A stretch of 64,000 nucleotides of DNA, from the NCBI RefSeq assembly GCF_000832985.1, contig NZ_CP009920.1, positions 3,714,501 through 3,778,500 of the forward strand, read 5' to 3'. A model generated the notes under the pieces. That model was not told the DNA's origin, made no database searches, and saw only the letters and a list, made by a program, of their open reading frames with translations. A program made the translations under genes and the position numbers. Numbering within the stretch: position 1 is the first letter of the stretch; every line of letters starts with the position of its first letter. Of this stretch, positions 35,791-44,140 are shown piece after piece. This stretch comes from Priestia megaterium NBRC 15308 = ATCC 14581 (GTDB taxonomy: Bacteria > Bacillota > Bacilli > Bacillales > Bacillaceae_H).

Positions 35791-37080
35791 ATGACTATTA
35801 CGTATATCAAATGTGCTGCACAAGTCATTACGGTTAAAGGAGGAAGTCAGCCTAGACGATCGGAGGAAATGTCAGATCTAGGAATCATTGAAAATGGCAG
35901 CGTACTCGTGAAAAATAGAAGAATTGTATTTGTTGGGCCTGACGTCAAAGCGCAGGAATACCTTGAGCATATTCATGAACCTATTAATATAATTGATGCC
36001 GAAGGAAAAATCGTAACGCCTGGGTTGATTGATCCACACACTCACCTTGTGTTTGGCGGCAGTCGTGAAAAAGAATTAGAAATGCGCTTAAACGGGGCAA
36101 AGTATATTGATATTTTAAAAGCGGGAGGAGGAATTTTACAAACAACCGTTAGTACACGACAAGCAACAGAAGAGGAGCTAATCAAGCAATCTACAAAACG
36201 TTTAAATAAATTCCTGCAGTACGGAGTTACAACTGTCGAAGCCAAAAGCGGGTACGGTTTAAATCTCAAAGATGAAATCAAACAATTAAAAGTAGCGAAG
36301 AAACTGAATGAACAGCATCCGGTAGATGTGGTTTCAACCTTTATGGGAGCTCATGCGGTGCCAGTTGAGTACAAAGGCAATGAAGATGAGTTTGTTCGTT
36401 TCGTTATCGAAGAAATGATACCAATCGTTGCAAAAGAAGAGCTAGCGGAGTTTTGTGATGTGTTTTGTGAAGAAGGCGTGTTTACAGTTGAACAGTCAGA
36501 TCGTATTTTACAAGCTGGAAAAGCATACGGACTAAAACCTAAAATCCACGCTGATGAAATTGTTTCTTTTGGCGGTGCAGAATTAGCGGCTAAAGTGGGA
36601 GCTGTGTCCGCGGATCATTTACTAAAAGCATCGGATCAAGGAATTAAGCAAATGGCTGAAAGCGGAGTTATAGCCGTCCTATTGCCGGGTACTGCATTCT
36701 TTTTAATGGAAGAGCCGGCGCGTGCTAGAAAAATGATCGAAGCAGGAGTGCCGGTTGCGTTATCAACAGATAGAAACCCAGGGTCTTCTCCTACGGAATC
36801 GCTGCCGTTTATTATGAATTTAGCTTGTTTAACGATGAAGATGACGCCAGCAGAAGTGTTAACGGCCTGTACAATTAATGCAGCTCACGCCATTTGCAAA
36901 GGCGATCAAATTGGAAGTATTGAAGTAGGGAAAAAAGCCGATTTGGTGCTATTTGACGCTCCAAATTATCAAACGCTACAATATAACTATGCGGTAAATC
37001 TTGTAGACACGGTATTAAAAGATGGAAAAGTAGTGGTTGAAGGCGGTGTTTTGCATGAACTATCCGTACCCACAGCTTGA
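35791..37080 (+). CDS. hutI: Imidazolonepropionase
   Basis: 429 residues; amidohydrolase fold with the metal motif DPHTHLVFGGSREKE, then TTVEAKSGYGLN, GAHAVP, KIHADEIVSFGG and ALSTDRNPGSSPTES. It opens the imidazolone ring to formiminoglutamate. AAAAAAGGAGGGATACGT lies before the ATG at 35791. Its 3' end overlaps the start of hutG by 26 bases. Confidence 0.96.
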   Translation: MTITYIKCAAQVITVKGGSQPRRSEEMSDLGIIENGSVLVKNRRIVFVGPDVKAQEYLEHIHEPINIIDAEGKIVTPGLIDPHTHLVFGGSREKELEMRLNGAKYIDILKAGGGILQTTVSTRQATEEELIKQSTKRLNKFLQYGVTTVEAKSGYGLNLKDEIKQLKVAKKLNEQHPVDVVSTFMGAHAVPVEYKGNEDEFVRFVIEEMIPIVAKEELAEFCDVFCEEGVFTVEQSDRILQAGKAYGLKPKIHADEIVSFGGAELAAKVGAVSADHLLKASDQGIKQMAESGVIAVLLPGTAFFLMEEPARARKMIEAGVPVALSTDRNPGSSPTESLPFIMNLACLTMKMTPAEVLTACTINAAHAICKGDQIGSIEVGKKADLVLFDAPNYQTLQYNYAVNLVDTVLKDGKVVVEGGVLHELSVPTA

Positions 37081-38038
37081 TCGTCCACCTTTTTGCTGGC
37101 AGCGTCAAAGCACTCATGACCCAAAAGTAAGCGACTGGATTCAAACAGTTGAAGATGGGAGCGACTTCGACTTTCCATCGATAGATATTACGGTCTTAGG
37201 TGTGCCTCTTTCAAGGTCTTCCATTAGCGCTTCTGGAGCCAGTGAGACGCCAATGGCCATGAGGAAGCTCTGGAAATCCTTTAATCCGTATCATATTGAG
37301 TATGATACGGATTTGACTTCCTTGTCAGTGTTGGATTTAGGAGACGTCAAGCAGCACGTCACGGATATAGAGAAATCCCATCAGCATATAAAAGAAGCGA
37401 TGATGTCTATGCGGAAATGTCATCCGCATGCGCTGCCTGTTATGCTTGGAGGAGATCATTCTATTACAGCTATGTTAGTAAAAGGGTGGAAAGCGTCACA
37501 TCCTGAACAGAAGATAGGGATTTTACAGTTTGATACGCACTTTGACTTACGCAGTCTAGAAGATAATGGGCCTTCTAATGGAACACCTATACGAAATTTA
37601 ATTGAAAGCAACACGATTGATGCAAGACATGTATGGAATATTGGACTTCACGGGTTTTATAATTCAAAATCGTTAAAGGAATATGCAGATAGTAAAGGCG
37701 TTCATTATGTAACGTTACTGCAAGCAAGAAAAGCGGGAATAACTCATACCGTGAAAGAAGCATTAAAACAGCTGAGCAAAGAGGTAGACATGATCTATTT
37801 AACCGTTGATATGGATGTGTTAGATATCGCTTACGCACCGGGAGTTCCAGCAGGAACGACAGGCGGAATGAGGACAGATGAGTTGTTTGAAGCAGTATAC
37901 ACCGCCGGGAGTCATCCACTTGTTCAAGCAATGGATATTGTATGTCTAGATCCGCTGCGTGATGTAGGAGAAATTACCGTGAAAGCAGGCGTACACGTGT
38001 TTTTGAATTTTTTAACAGGCGTTGCAAACAGAAAGTAA
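37055..38038 (+). CDS. hutG: Formimidoylglutamase (ureohydrolase family)
   Basis: 327 residues; manganese-binding arginase-family motifs are GGDHSITA, QFDTHFDLR and TVDMDVLDIAYAPG. It splits formiminoglutamate to glutamate and formamide, ending the pathway. ATG 37055 is inside the hutI 3' end, preceded by GAAGGCGGTG, so translation is probably coupled. A perfect 13-bp inverted repeat lies within the coding sequence at 37283-37313. No hutM or hutP is found next to the operon. Confidence 0.95.
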   Translation: MNYPYPQLDRPPFCWQRQSTHDPKVSDWIQTVEDGSDFDFPSIDITVLGVPLSRSSISASGASETPMAMRKLWKSFNPYHIEYDTDLTSLSVLDLGDVKQHVTDIEKSHQHIKEAMMSMRKCHPHALPVMLGGDHSITAMLVKGWKASHPEQKIGILQFDTHFDLRSLEDNGPSNGTPIRNLIESNTIDARHVWNIGLHGFYNSKSLKEYADSKGVHYVTLLQARKAGITHTVKEALKQLSKEVDMIYLTVDMDVLDIAYAPGVPAGTTGGMRTDELFEAVYTAGSHPLVQAMDIVCLDPLRDVGEITVKAGVHVFLNFLTGVANRK

Positions 38039-38061
38039 GGAAGTGTGCTTCCTTACTTTTT
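38031..38061 (+). terminator. hut operon terminator
   Basis: AGTAAGGAAG / CTTCCTTACT around TGTG with T6; the stem includes the hutG stop codon. Confidence 0.9.
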
Positions 38062-38135
38062 TATATGGCTATTTTTATAAGATTCATAAACGATTGTTGA
38101 GAGTGGGATAAAATAATTTTAGGAGTGTGTAGGGG

Positions 38136-38213
38136 TTTTAGTAAATATATTTTTACTAAAATAAACGATTTTTATTGTTTTTATTCGAATTTAGTAATAA
38201 TATATTTACTAAA
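38136..38213. promoter_or_regulatory. Two MarR-type operators
   Basis: TTTTAGTAAA...TTTACTAAAA (38136-38161) and TTTAGTAA...TTTACTAAA (38190-38213) are two copies of the same dyad. The second ends just before the MarR ribosome site, which indicates autoregulation. Confidence 0.7.
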
Positions 38214-38228
38214 GAAGGTGGATATCTC

Positions 38229-38660
38229 ATGAAGGAAAAACTGGCTAAGGAATATATCGCTTTAATACCAGTTTTATTTGAAAGCTTTAAGAACTTAAAC
38301 AAGAATGAAGTGAAATTAACACATTTACAAAATCACGTAGTTGAATTTATGTATATGCAAAAAAGAGATTTGAATATTAAGGAAATTAGCCAAGGGTTAA
38401 ATATTGCCAAACAGCAGTTAACGAATGTTATCAGTGAATTAGTAAATGAAGGATATTTAATCAAAATGCCCGATTCGCGAGACAAGCGTGCAGTTTTAGT
38501 CTCATTAACATCTAAGGGAAAAAGTATTCAAGAGGAAAAATGGAGAGGGATTTATAGTAATTTTCATACAAATCTTGCGAAGTTAAATGAAGAAGAGCAA
38601 TTAGACCTGCAGTTTGCTCTTCATAAATTAAATGTTTTGTTAAAAAAGATGGAGGGATAA
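38229..38660 (+). CDS. MarR-family transcriptional regulator
   Basis: 143 residues. Winged helix with recognition segment LNIKEISQGLNIAKQQLTNVISELVNEGYL and the wing MPDSRDKRAVLVSLTSKGK. Start ATG 38229 follows AGAAGGTGG; the longer frame upstream runs through an operator and is rejected. It forms a two-gene unit with a small membrane protein, which may be its regulated target. Ligand unknown. Confidence 0.85.
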   Translation: MKEKLAKEYIALIPVLFESFKNLNKNEVKLTHLQNHVVEFMYMQKRDLNIKEISQGLNIAKQQLTNVISELVNEGYLIKMPDSRDKRAVLVSLTSKGKSIQEEKWRGIYSNFHTNLAKLNEEEQLDLQFALHKLNVLLKKMEG

Positions 38661-38663
38661 ATC

Positions 38664-38828
38664 ATGAGTCAAAGAGAACGAATTTCACTTATTAGTGTAG
38701 GCGTTATAGGCGGAACAGTAATGGGAGTAATTTATAAAGATATATCCAACTGTTTGATTACAGGTGTTATTGTTGCTTCAATCATTACTGTAATGCTTAA
38801 TCAAAAAGCGAAAAAAACAGCTAGATAG
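38664..38828 (+). CDS. Small two-helix membrane protein
   Basis: 54 codons starting MSQRERISLISVGVIGG, four bases after the MarR stop. Two hydrophobic stretches (ISLISVGVIGGTVMGVIY, LITGVIVASIITVML) and a basic tail. GGAGGGATAA, at the end of the MarR gene, serves as its ribosome site. Unknown function, presumably controlled by the MarR protein. Confidence 0.65.
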   Translation: MSQRERISLISVGVIGGTVMGVIYKDISNCLITGVIVASIITVMLNQKAKKTAR

Positions 38829-38835
38829 TATGAAT

Positions 38836-38891
38836 AAAAGTAAGACAGCACCAGCAAGTGGCAAACTCTGCTATGGTGCTGTCTCACTTTT
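38836..38891. terminator. Bidirectional terminator
   Basis: AAAGTAAGACAGCACCA pairs with TGGTGCTGTCTCACTTTT (one bulge) between the MarR unit and the convergent nucleoside hydrolase. Confidence 0.75.
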
Positions 38892-38906
38892 ATAAAGTCA
38901 TGAACA

Positions 38907-39845
38907 TTACGAAGCCGAATATGTTTTAAGAGCCTTAATCATTAAATCCCAAAATCCGTCTACATCAAGGGTTAAACCAAATTTCGCATTGGGTTTCCTT
39001 CCTGTTACTCCCAGCAAATCAACTGAAGTCGTTCCAGCCGTGTATTCTCCGCGTGTTTCTACTACAATATTAACTTCTTTGAACGTAAATAGCTCTGGAG
39101 CTACGCAATAAGCAACGGTCAATACATCGTGAACGGGAGGGCCGTCAAAGTCAAAGGTTTCTTTATAGGCAGATTTAAAAAATGCTAATAATTCCCCGAC
39201 CTTTTTTGCTACGTTATTATCAATGTTCATCACCTGGTTAATAACATTATCTGTTGCAACGGCTTGATGGGTAATATCTAACCCCATTACTACCAGTGGG
39301 ATACCGCTATCAAACACTTTTTTAGCCGCTTCCGGATCTGCCCAAATATTAAACTCAGCCGTTGGCGTCCAGTTCCCAAATGTTCCACCGCCCATAAGGA
39401 TAATCTCTTCAATGTTTTCTTTCATTTCTGGAGCTTTTATTAAAGCTAAGGCAATGTTTGTTAAAGGTCCTGTTGGTAAAAGCGTAACGCGATCTTCTGA
39501 CTCTTTGATCATTCGTATAATAGTATCTACTCCGTGTTCTTCGCTCCAGCTGCGAGAGAGAGCCGGGAACTCAGGGCCGTCTAATCCTGAATCCCCGTGT
39601 ATACTAGGCGCATTTTCACGTCTGCGCATCATTGGTTCGCTTGCTCCTTTTGAAACAATCACGTTATGTAATGATACCAAATCACACACCTTCAAAGCAT
39701 TCATCGTCGTTTTTTCAATTTCTGCGTTTCCTGAAACAGTTGTAATGGCTAAAATATCTAATTCCGGTTGTGCGGCAGCCAAAATAATAGCAATAGCATC
39801 ATCATGACCTGGATCACAGTCCATAATAATCTTTCGTTTTTTCAT
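38907..39845 (-). CDS. Inosine/uridine-preferring nucleoside hydrolase
   Basis: 312 residues. The calcium-binding motif DCDPGHDDA is near the N-terminus; LLPTGPLTNIALA, ILMGGG, AEFNIWADPEAA and the His of VHDVLTVAY follow. It hydrolyses ribonucleosides to base and ribose in the cytosol. ATG 39845 is six bases after GAGGTG. It follows the dehydrogenase gene after 33 bases on the same strand, so both are one operon. Confidence 0.9.
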   Translation of the reverse strand: MKKRKIIMDCDPGHDDAIAIILAAAQPELDILAITTVSGNAEIEKTTMNALKVCDLVSLHNVIVSKGASEPMMRRRENAPSIHGDSGLDGPEFPALSRSWSEEHGVDTIIRMIKESEDRVTLLPTGPLTNIALALIKAPEMKENIEEIILMGGGTFGNWTPTAEFNIWADPEAAKKVFDSGIPLVVMGLDITHQAVATDNVINQVMNIDNNVAKKVGELLAFFKSAYKETFDFDGPPVHDVLTVAYCVAPELFTFKEVNIVVETRGEYTAGTTSVDLLGVTGRKPNAKFGLTLDVDGFWDLMIKALKTYSAS

Positions 39846-39878
39846 TATGATCACCTCTATAGAATGGATAAATTGCTG

Positions 39879-40955
39879 CTAATGTTGCAGGGATTTTATT
39901 TTTTCTAAAATAGCTTCTGTAAACTCCGACGTAGAGGCATGTCCGCCTAAATCTTTCGTTTTCACTTCAGCTTGGAGCGTTTGATAAAGTGCGTGTTCTA
40001 CTGTAGCAGCCACTTCTGTAAGTTTACGATCCGCATGTTTTTCAGCCAGCCATTTCAATAGCATGGCTGCTGAAGAGATAATGCCGGTTGGGTTTGCTAT
40101 GTTCAAACCTGCGATGTCTGGCGCAGAACCATGGGCTGCTTGGGCCATAGCGATATGTTCATTTGCATTAAGAGAAGGGGCTAATCCTAAGCTCCCTACA
40201 AGCTCGCCAGCTAAATCTGAAAGAATATCACCATACATGTTTTCTGTTACGATGACATCAAAATCGGCTGCACGACGTACGAGATGAGCAGCCATGGCAT
40301 CGATATGGTAGTCGTCCACCTTTACTTCAGGATATTGCGCAGCTATTTCTCGACAAACGTTTAGAAATAGTCCGGTACTTAATCGTAAAACATTTGCTTT
40401 ATGTACGATTGTTACTTTTTTACGGCGCTGCATAGCCAATGCAAAAGCTTCATGCGCAATTCTTTCTACGGCTTTTCGCGTAAATACGCCGGATGTCACC
40501 ACAACGTCTTTTGTAATTTGCCATTCACCGTGCCCAGAAAACATATTTCTATCAGCATAGAATCCTTCTGTATTTTCTCGGACAATCACTAAATCAGCTT
40601 CTTTCACGACGCTTTTAATACCTGGCATTGTTTTAGCAGGGCGAATATTCGCGTAAAGGTCTAAACTGTGACGAAGCTCTCCGCTAGGATTACGCTTTTC
40701 TTTGTGCTTGAGAGGATAAGCAGCAGAATCGTGCGGGCCAAGTATCCATCCATGCGTATGTTTTAAAGCATCTATTGTTACTTCTGGAAGAGGATCGTTA
40801 TATTGTTTAATTCCTTCCCATCCCATCGGCAGATGAATCCATTCCATTTTTACTCCAGCTTTGCAAGAAGCATTTTTAACTACCTGAACTGCGGCGTCGA
40901 CAATCTCCGGCCCGATGCCATCACCCGCCAATACCCCGATACGATAAACAGTCAT
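39879..40955 (-). CDS. Isocitrate/isopropylmalate/tartrate dehydrogenase-family enzyme
   Basis: 358 residues. GVLAGDGIGPEIVDA is the N-terminal family motif; RENTEGFYADRN, HKANVLRLS, DAMAAHLVRRAADFDVIVTENMYGDILSDL and HGSAPDIAG complete the beta-decarboxylating dehydrogenase pattern. The exact substrate is unclear; the RENTEGFY block points to isocitrate- or tartrate-type members rather than leucine synthesis, and no leu genes are near. The ATG at 40955 is preferred over an in-frame GTG that overlaps the AAAGGG ribosome site. Confidence 0.82.
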   Translation of the reverse strand: MTVYRIGVLAGDGIGPEIVDAAVQVVKNASCKAGVKMEWIHLPMGWEGIKQYNDPLPEVTIDALKHTHGWILGPHDSAAYPLKHKEKRNPSGELRHSLDLYANIRPAKTMPGIKSVVKEADLVIVRENTEGFYADRNMFSGHGEWQITKDVVVTSGVFTRKAVERIAHEAFALAMQRRKKVTIVHKANVLRLSTGLFLNVCREIAAQYPEVKVDDYHIDAMAAHLVRRAADFDVIVTENMYGDILSDLAGELVGSLGLAPSLNANEHIAMAQAAHGSAPDIAGLNIANPTGIISSAAMLLKWLAEKHADRKLTEVAATVEHALYQTLQAEVKTKDLGGHASTSEFTEAILEKIKSLQH

Positions 40956-41159
40956 TGTTTTGAACACCCTTTCATTATGCGCAATGCTTTTATAAATAGA
41001 TTGAAGGTTTATAGTATTAATCTACTTAAAGAAAAGACAATAATAAAATAGTATTTTTTTATGTTTATAGATTAAATTCTTTTATCTTTCTTTTTGATGC
41101 TTTTTTAAAAAAAGAACTAGCTAATGCTTCATGCTCCAGATTTTCTATCAAACAGCTTC

Positions 41160-41198
41160 TTAATTGGCGCTGTTAAATTTTTAAAAACACCCAATTAA
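41160..41198. promoter_or_regulatory. Candidate enhancer (UAS) for the cyanophycin operon
   Basis: TTAATTGG and its complement CCAATTAA stand 23 bases apart, centred about 100 bases before the predicted sigma-54 start. This is the usual enhancer position for an NtrC-class activator such as the one encoded at 46906. Confidence 0.5.
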
Positions 41199-41252
41199 CA
41201 CCTAAAACACGATTTAATTATATCATAATTCAGAAAATTAAACGGTTTTACG

Positions 41253-41270
41253 TTGGCACGAAAATTGCTT
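41253..41270 (+). promoter_or_regulatory. Sigma-54 promoter of the cyanophycin operon
   Basis: TTGGCAC, 5 bases, TTGCTT, with GG-N10-GC spacing. A leader of about 110 bases separates the predicted start from the transporter gene. Confidence 0.85.
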
Positions 41271-41390
41271 GTACTGTATATGAGGAATGCAAAAGGAAGG
41301 AGCAATATGGAGCTGCAGATAAGGAATCTGCTTTTAAAGAACGGGATGTCTGTTTAAAGCTATTATTTCATAATGAAGGGGAGAAGAAGA

Positions 41391-42812
41391 ATGAGTGAAC
41401 CGCAAAAAGAAATGAGTTCATTAAATCAGGTACGGAAAAAAGAGAGGAAAATAAACGTTTTTGCTTTATTGTTAGGATTTCTTGTGATTGCTACCATTTT
41501 AACGTATATCTTGCCAGCTGGAGAATACGCACGCGTAGAAGTAGACGGAAGAACAACGGTAGATCCTCAGTCGTTTAAATGGATTGATTCTACACCTGTT
41601 GGATTCTTTGATATGGTCAAAGCGATACATACAGGAATGGTAGAAGGAGCCGACATTATCTTTTTTGTATTAATTATCGGCGGTTTCTTTGGCGTACTAA
41701 GCGCTACGGGGACAGTAGATGTATTAATTACAACGATGGCTAAAAAACTTGCTACCCGAGAAAAATTATTAATTCCTGTTATGATGCTGTTTTTTGCGGT
41801 AGGCGGTTCTTTAATGGGAATGGCGGAAGAAACGCTAGCCTATATTCCTCTTTTAATTCCGCTGGCACTTGCTCTTGGATTCGATGCATTAACAGGGACT
41901 GCTATTGTGTTAATTGGCGCATCGGCTGGTTTTACTACGGCCGTTATGAATCCATTTACAGTGGGTGTTGCACAAGGAGTAGCAGAGCTTCCTATGTTTT
42001 CTGGAATGGGCTTTCGACTCATCTTATTTGTAGTTGTTTATGCTGTTTCAGTATGGTTTGTCTACCGATATGCGATGAAAGTTAAAAAAAGTCCTTCGAT
42101 TGGAACATACGGAAAATACAGCATAACTAATGCAAATAAACTCTTAAACTCAGATGCAAAGTTAACTAGAAAGCATAAATGGATTATGGCAGCATTTCTT
42201 ATTAACTATGTAATTCTTGCTTTTGGGGTTATTAAGTATAAGTGGTACATTACCGAAATTGCCTCTCTGTTTGTCATTTTGACTATTGTGATTGGGGTTA
42301 TTGGGAGACTGTCTGTTGAAAATACAGTTAAGTCGTTTACAAACGGGGCAGCAGCATTAGTTGGAGGAGCGCTAGTTATCGGAGTTTCTCGTGCTGTTCT
42401 TGTTGTTTTGAATGAAGGTCATATTGTAGATCCTATGCTTCATCAAGTATCTGGAACCATTCAACATATTCCGGGATATTTAAGCGTCATTGGAATCTAT
42501 AACTTCCAAGCGCTGATTCACCTTATTTTAGCATCTGGAACAGGTCATGCGATGCTGACAATGCCAATCATGACACCGCTTGCAGATTTGCTTGATATTA
42601 CAAGACAAACAGCAGTATTATCTTTTTCTTTTGCAGACGGCATCGGAAACATTATTTTCCCGACGGCTGGAACATTAATGGCTGGCTTAGCGATTGCGGG
42701 AATTTCATGGACAAAGTGGGCAAAATGGGTGCTGCCGTTAGTCCTTATTCAATATGTGATTGGTCTAATAGCCGTTGTGATTGCTTATTTTATCAATTAC
42801 GGACCATTTTAA
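41391..42812 (+). CDS. DcuC/YfcC-family membrane transporter
   Basis: 473 residues with a basic cytoplasmic N-terminus and about twelve hydrophobic segments. Family features include TYILPAGEYARVEVDGR, GGSLMGMAEETLAYIPLLIPLALALGFD and the C-terminal SGTGHAMLTMPIMTPLADLL. Relatives carry C4-dicarboxylates, or arginine/ornithine in the YfcC/ArcD branch. Position between a sigma-54 promoter and isoaspartyl dipeptidase suggests uptake of beta-Asp-Arg dipeptide or of a product; this is inferred. ATG 41391 follows AAGGGGAGAAGAAGA. Confidence 0.82.
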   Translation: MSEPQKEMSSLNQVRKKERKINVFALLLGFLVIATILTYILPAGEYARVEVDGRTTVDPQSFKWIDSTPVGFFDMVKAIHTGMVEGADIIFFVLIIGGFFGVLSATGTVDVLITTMAKKLATREKLLIPVMMLFFAVGGSLMGMAEETLAYIPLLIPLALALGFDALTGTAIVLIGASAGFTTAVMNPFTVGVAQGVAELPMFSGMGFRLILFVVVYAVSVWFVYRYAMKVKKSPSIGTYGKYSITNANKLLNSDAKLTRKHKWIMAAFLINYVILAFGVIKYKWYITEIASLFVILTIVIGVIGRLSVENTVKSFTNGAAALVGGALVIGVSRAVLVVLNEGHIVDPMLHQVSGTIQHIPGYLSVIGIYNFQALIHLILASGTGHAMLTMPIMTPLADLLDITRQTAVLSFSFADGIGNIIFPTAGTLMAGLAIAGISWTKWAKWVLPLVLIQYVIGLIAVVIAYFINYGPF

Positions 42813-42875
42813 GCATTAAAATTATATAGAAAAATATTATTCGCAAGTCGAGCTTACTAGTAGGAGGAATAGAAG

Positions 42876-44048
42876 TTGTTAACCTTAATCAAAAACGCAG
42901 AAGTATATGCACCACAGCCTTTAGGAAAAAAAGACGTATTACTTGCAGACAGCAAAATCATCCTTATAAAAGATTATATTGAGCATTTAAATACGTCCAT
43001 TCCTATTGATGTTGTAGACGCGGCTAATCACATTATAGCTCCAGGCTTCATTGACTCACATGTTCATATTATTGGCGGAGGAGGAGAAGGTGGATATAAA
43101 ACACGCACTCCTGAACTAATGTTAACCGATGCAACGACTGCCGGTGTTACAACTATTGTAGGTGTACTTGGAACAGACGGTACAACAAGAAGAATGGAAA
43201 ATCTTCTGGCCAAAGCAAGAGGATTAGAAGAAGAAGGGATTAGCTGTTTCATTCACACAGGTTCTTATCAAATACCAGTAAAAACGTTAACTACCAGCAT
43301 CGAAGAAGATCTTATTTTAATTGATGAAATTATCGGAGTAGGTGAAATTGCCATTTCTGACCACCGTTCCTCTGAACCGACATTTGAAGAACTGGTAAAG
43401 GCGGCTTCTGCTGCCCGCAATGGAGGGATTTTATCAGGGAAAGCCGGAATATTAGAAGTTCATGTAGGGGATGGAAAACGGAAATTATCTTTATTAAATC
43501 AAATCGCAGATGAAACAGATCTGCCAATTCGTCAGTTTCATCCTACACATATTAATCGAAATGAAGAACTGTTTAAAGAAGGAATTCAATTTGCAAAACG
43601 AGGTGGCTATGTAGATTTTACAACTAGTACCATTCCATATTTTTTAGAAGAAGGCGAAGTTAAGTGCAGTAAAGGGTTACGTATCATGCTTGAAGAAGAA
43701 GTTCCAATCTCGAGCATTACGTTCTCATCCGATGGACAAGCGAGCCTGCCGTTTTTTGATGATAACGGAGACTATAAAGGGCTTCAAGTTGGAAAAGTGT
43801 CTTCTTTATTTCAAGAAGTACGAGATGCAGTATTAGAAGAATCAGTGCCGTTAGAAACAGCTCTTCAAGTCATTACTTCTAATCCTGCCAAAGTATTAAA
43901 ACTGTCCAATAAAGGGCATATTCAACCTGGAAAAGATGCAGATTTAGTCCTTTTAGACAAAGAGACACTAACAATTAAAACAGTTTTTGCTCAAGGTAAA
44001 GTAATGGTAAAAGACGGTGTCCCTGTTGTGAAAGGAACGTTTGAATAA
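42876..44048 (+). CDS. iadA: Isoaspartyl dipeptidase
   Basis: 390 residues from a TTG eight bases after AGGAGG. Metal-dependent amidohydrolase: SHVHIIGGGGEGGYKTRTPE carries the HxH pair and the GGGEGG substrate loop; later blocks are VGEIAISDHRSSEPT, LEVHVGDG, HPTHINRN and SSDGQASLP (catalytic Asp). It hydrolyses beta-aspartyl dipeptides. Next to cyanophycinases its natural substrate is probably beta-Asp-Arg, giving Asp and Arg. Cytosolic, no signal peptide. Confidence 0.93.
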   Translation: MLTLIKNAEVYAPQPLGKKDVLLADSKIILIKDYIEHLNTSIPIDVVDAANHIIAPGFIDSHVHIIGGGGEGGYKTRTPELMLTDATTAGVTTIVGVLGTDGTTRRMENLLAKARGLEEEGISCFIHTGSYQIPVKTLTTSIEEDLILIDEIIGVGEIAISDHRSSEPTFEELVKAASAARNGGILSGKAGILEVHVGDGKRKLSLLNQIADETDLPIRQFHPTHINRNEELFKEGIQFAKRGGYVDFTTSTIPYFLEEGEVKCSKGLRIMLEEEVPISSITFSSDGQASLPFFDDNGDYKGLQVGKVSSLFQEVRDAVLEESVPLETALQVITSNPAKVLKLSNKGHIQPGKDADLVLLDKETLTIKTVFAQGKVMVKDGVPVVKGTFE

Positions 44049-44140
44049 CAGGTTTTAAACATCATTTAACGAAAGTATCGAGAAAGAATACGAGCTAGTC
44101 AGAGAAAGATATTAAAATTTGCGTGGAAAGGATCTTTTAA

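Noticed and set aside
35416-35823. 135-codon minus-strand frame within hutU
   Set aside because: Leu/His-rich shadow of a conserved enzyme gene.
39879-40955. LeuB (3-isopropylmalate dehydrogenase) assignment
   Set aside because: No leu genes nearby and the RENTEGFY block fits isocitrate/tartrate-type members better, so only the family is named.
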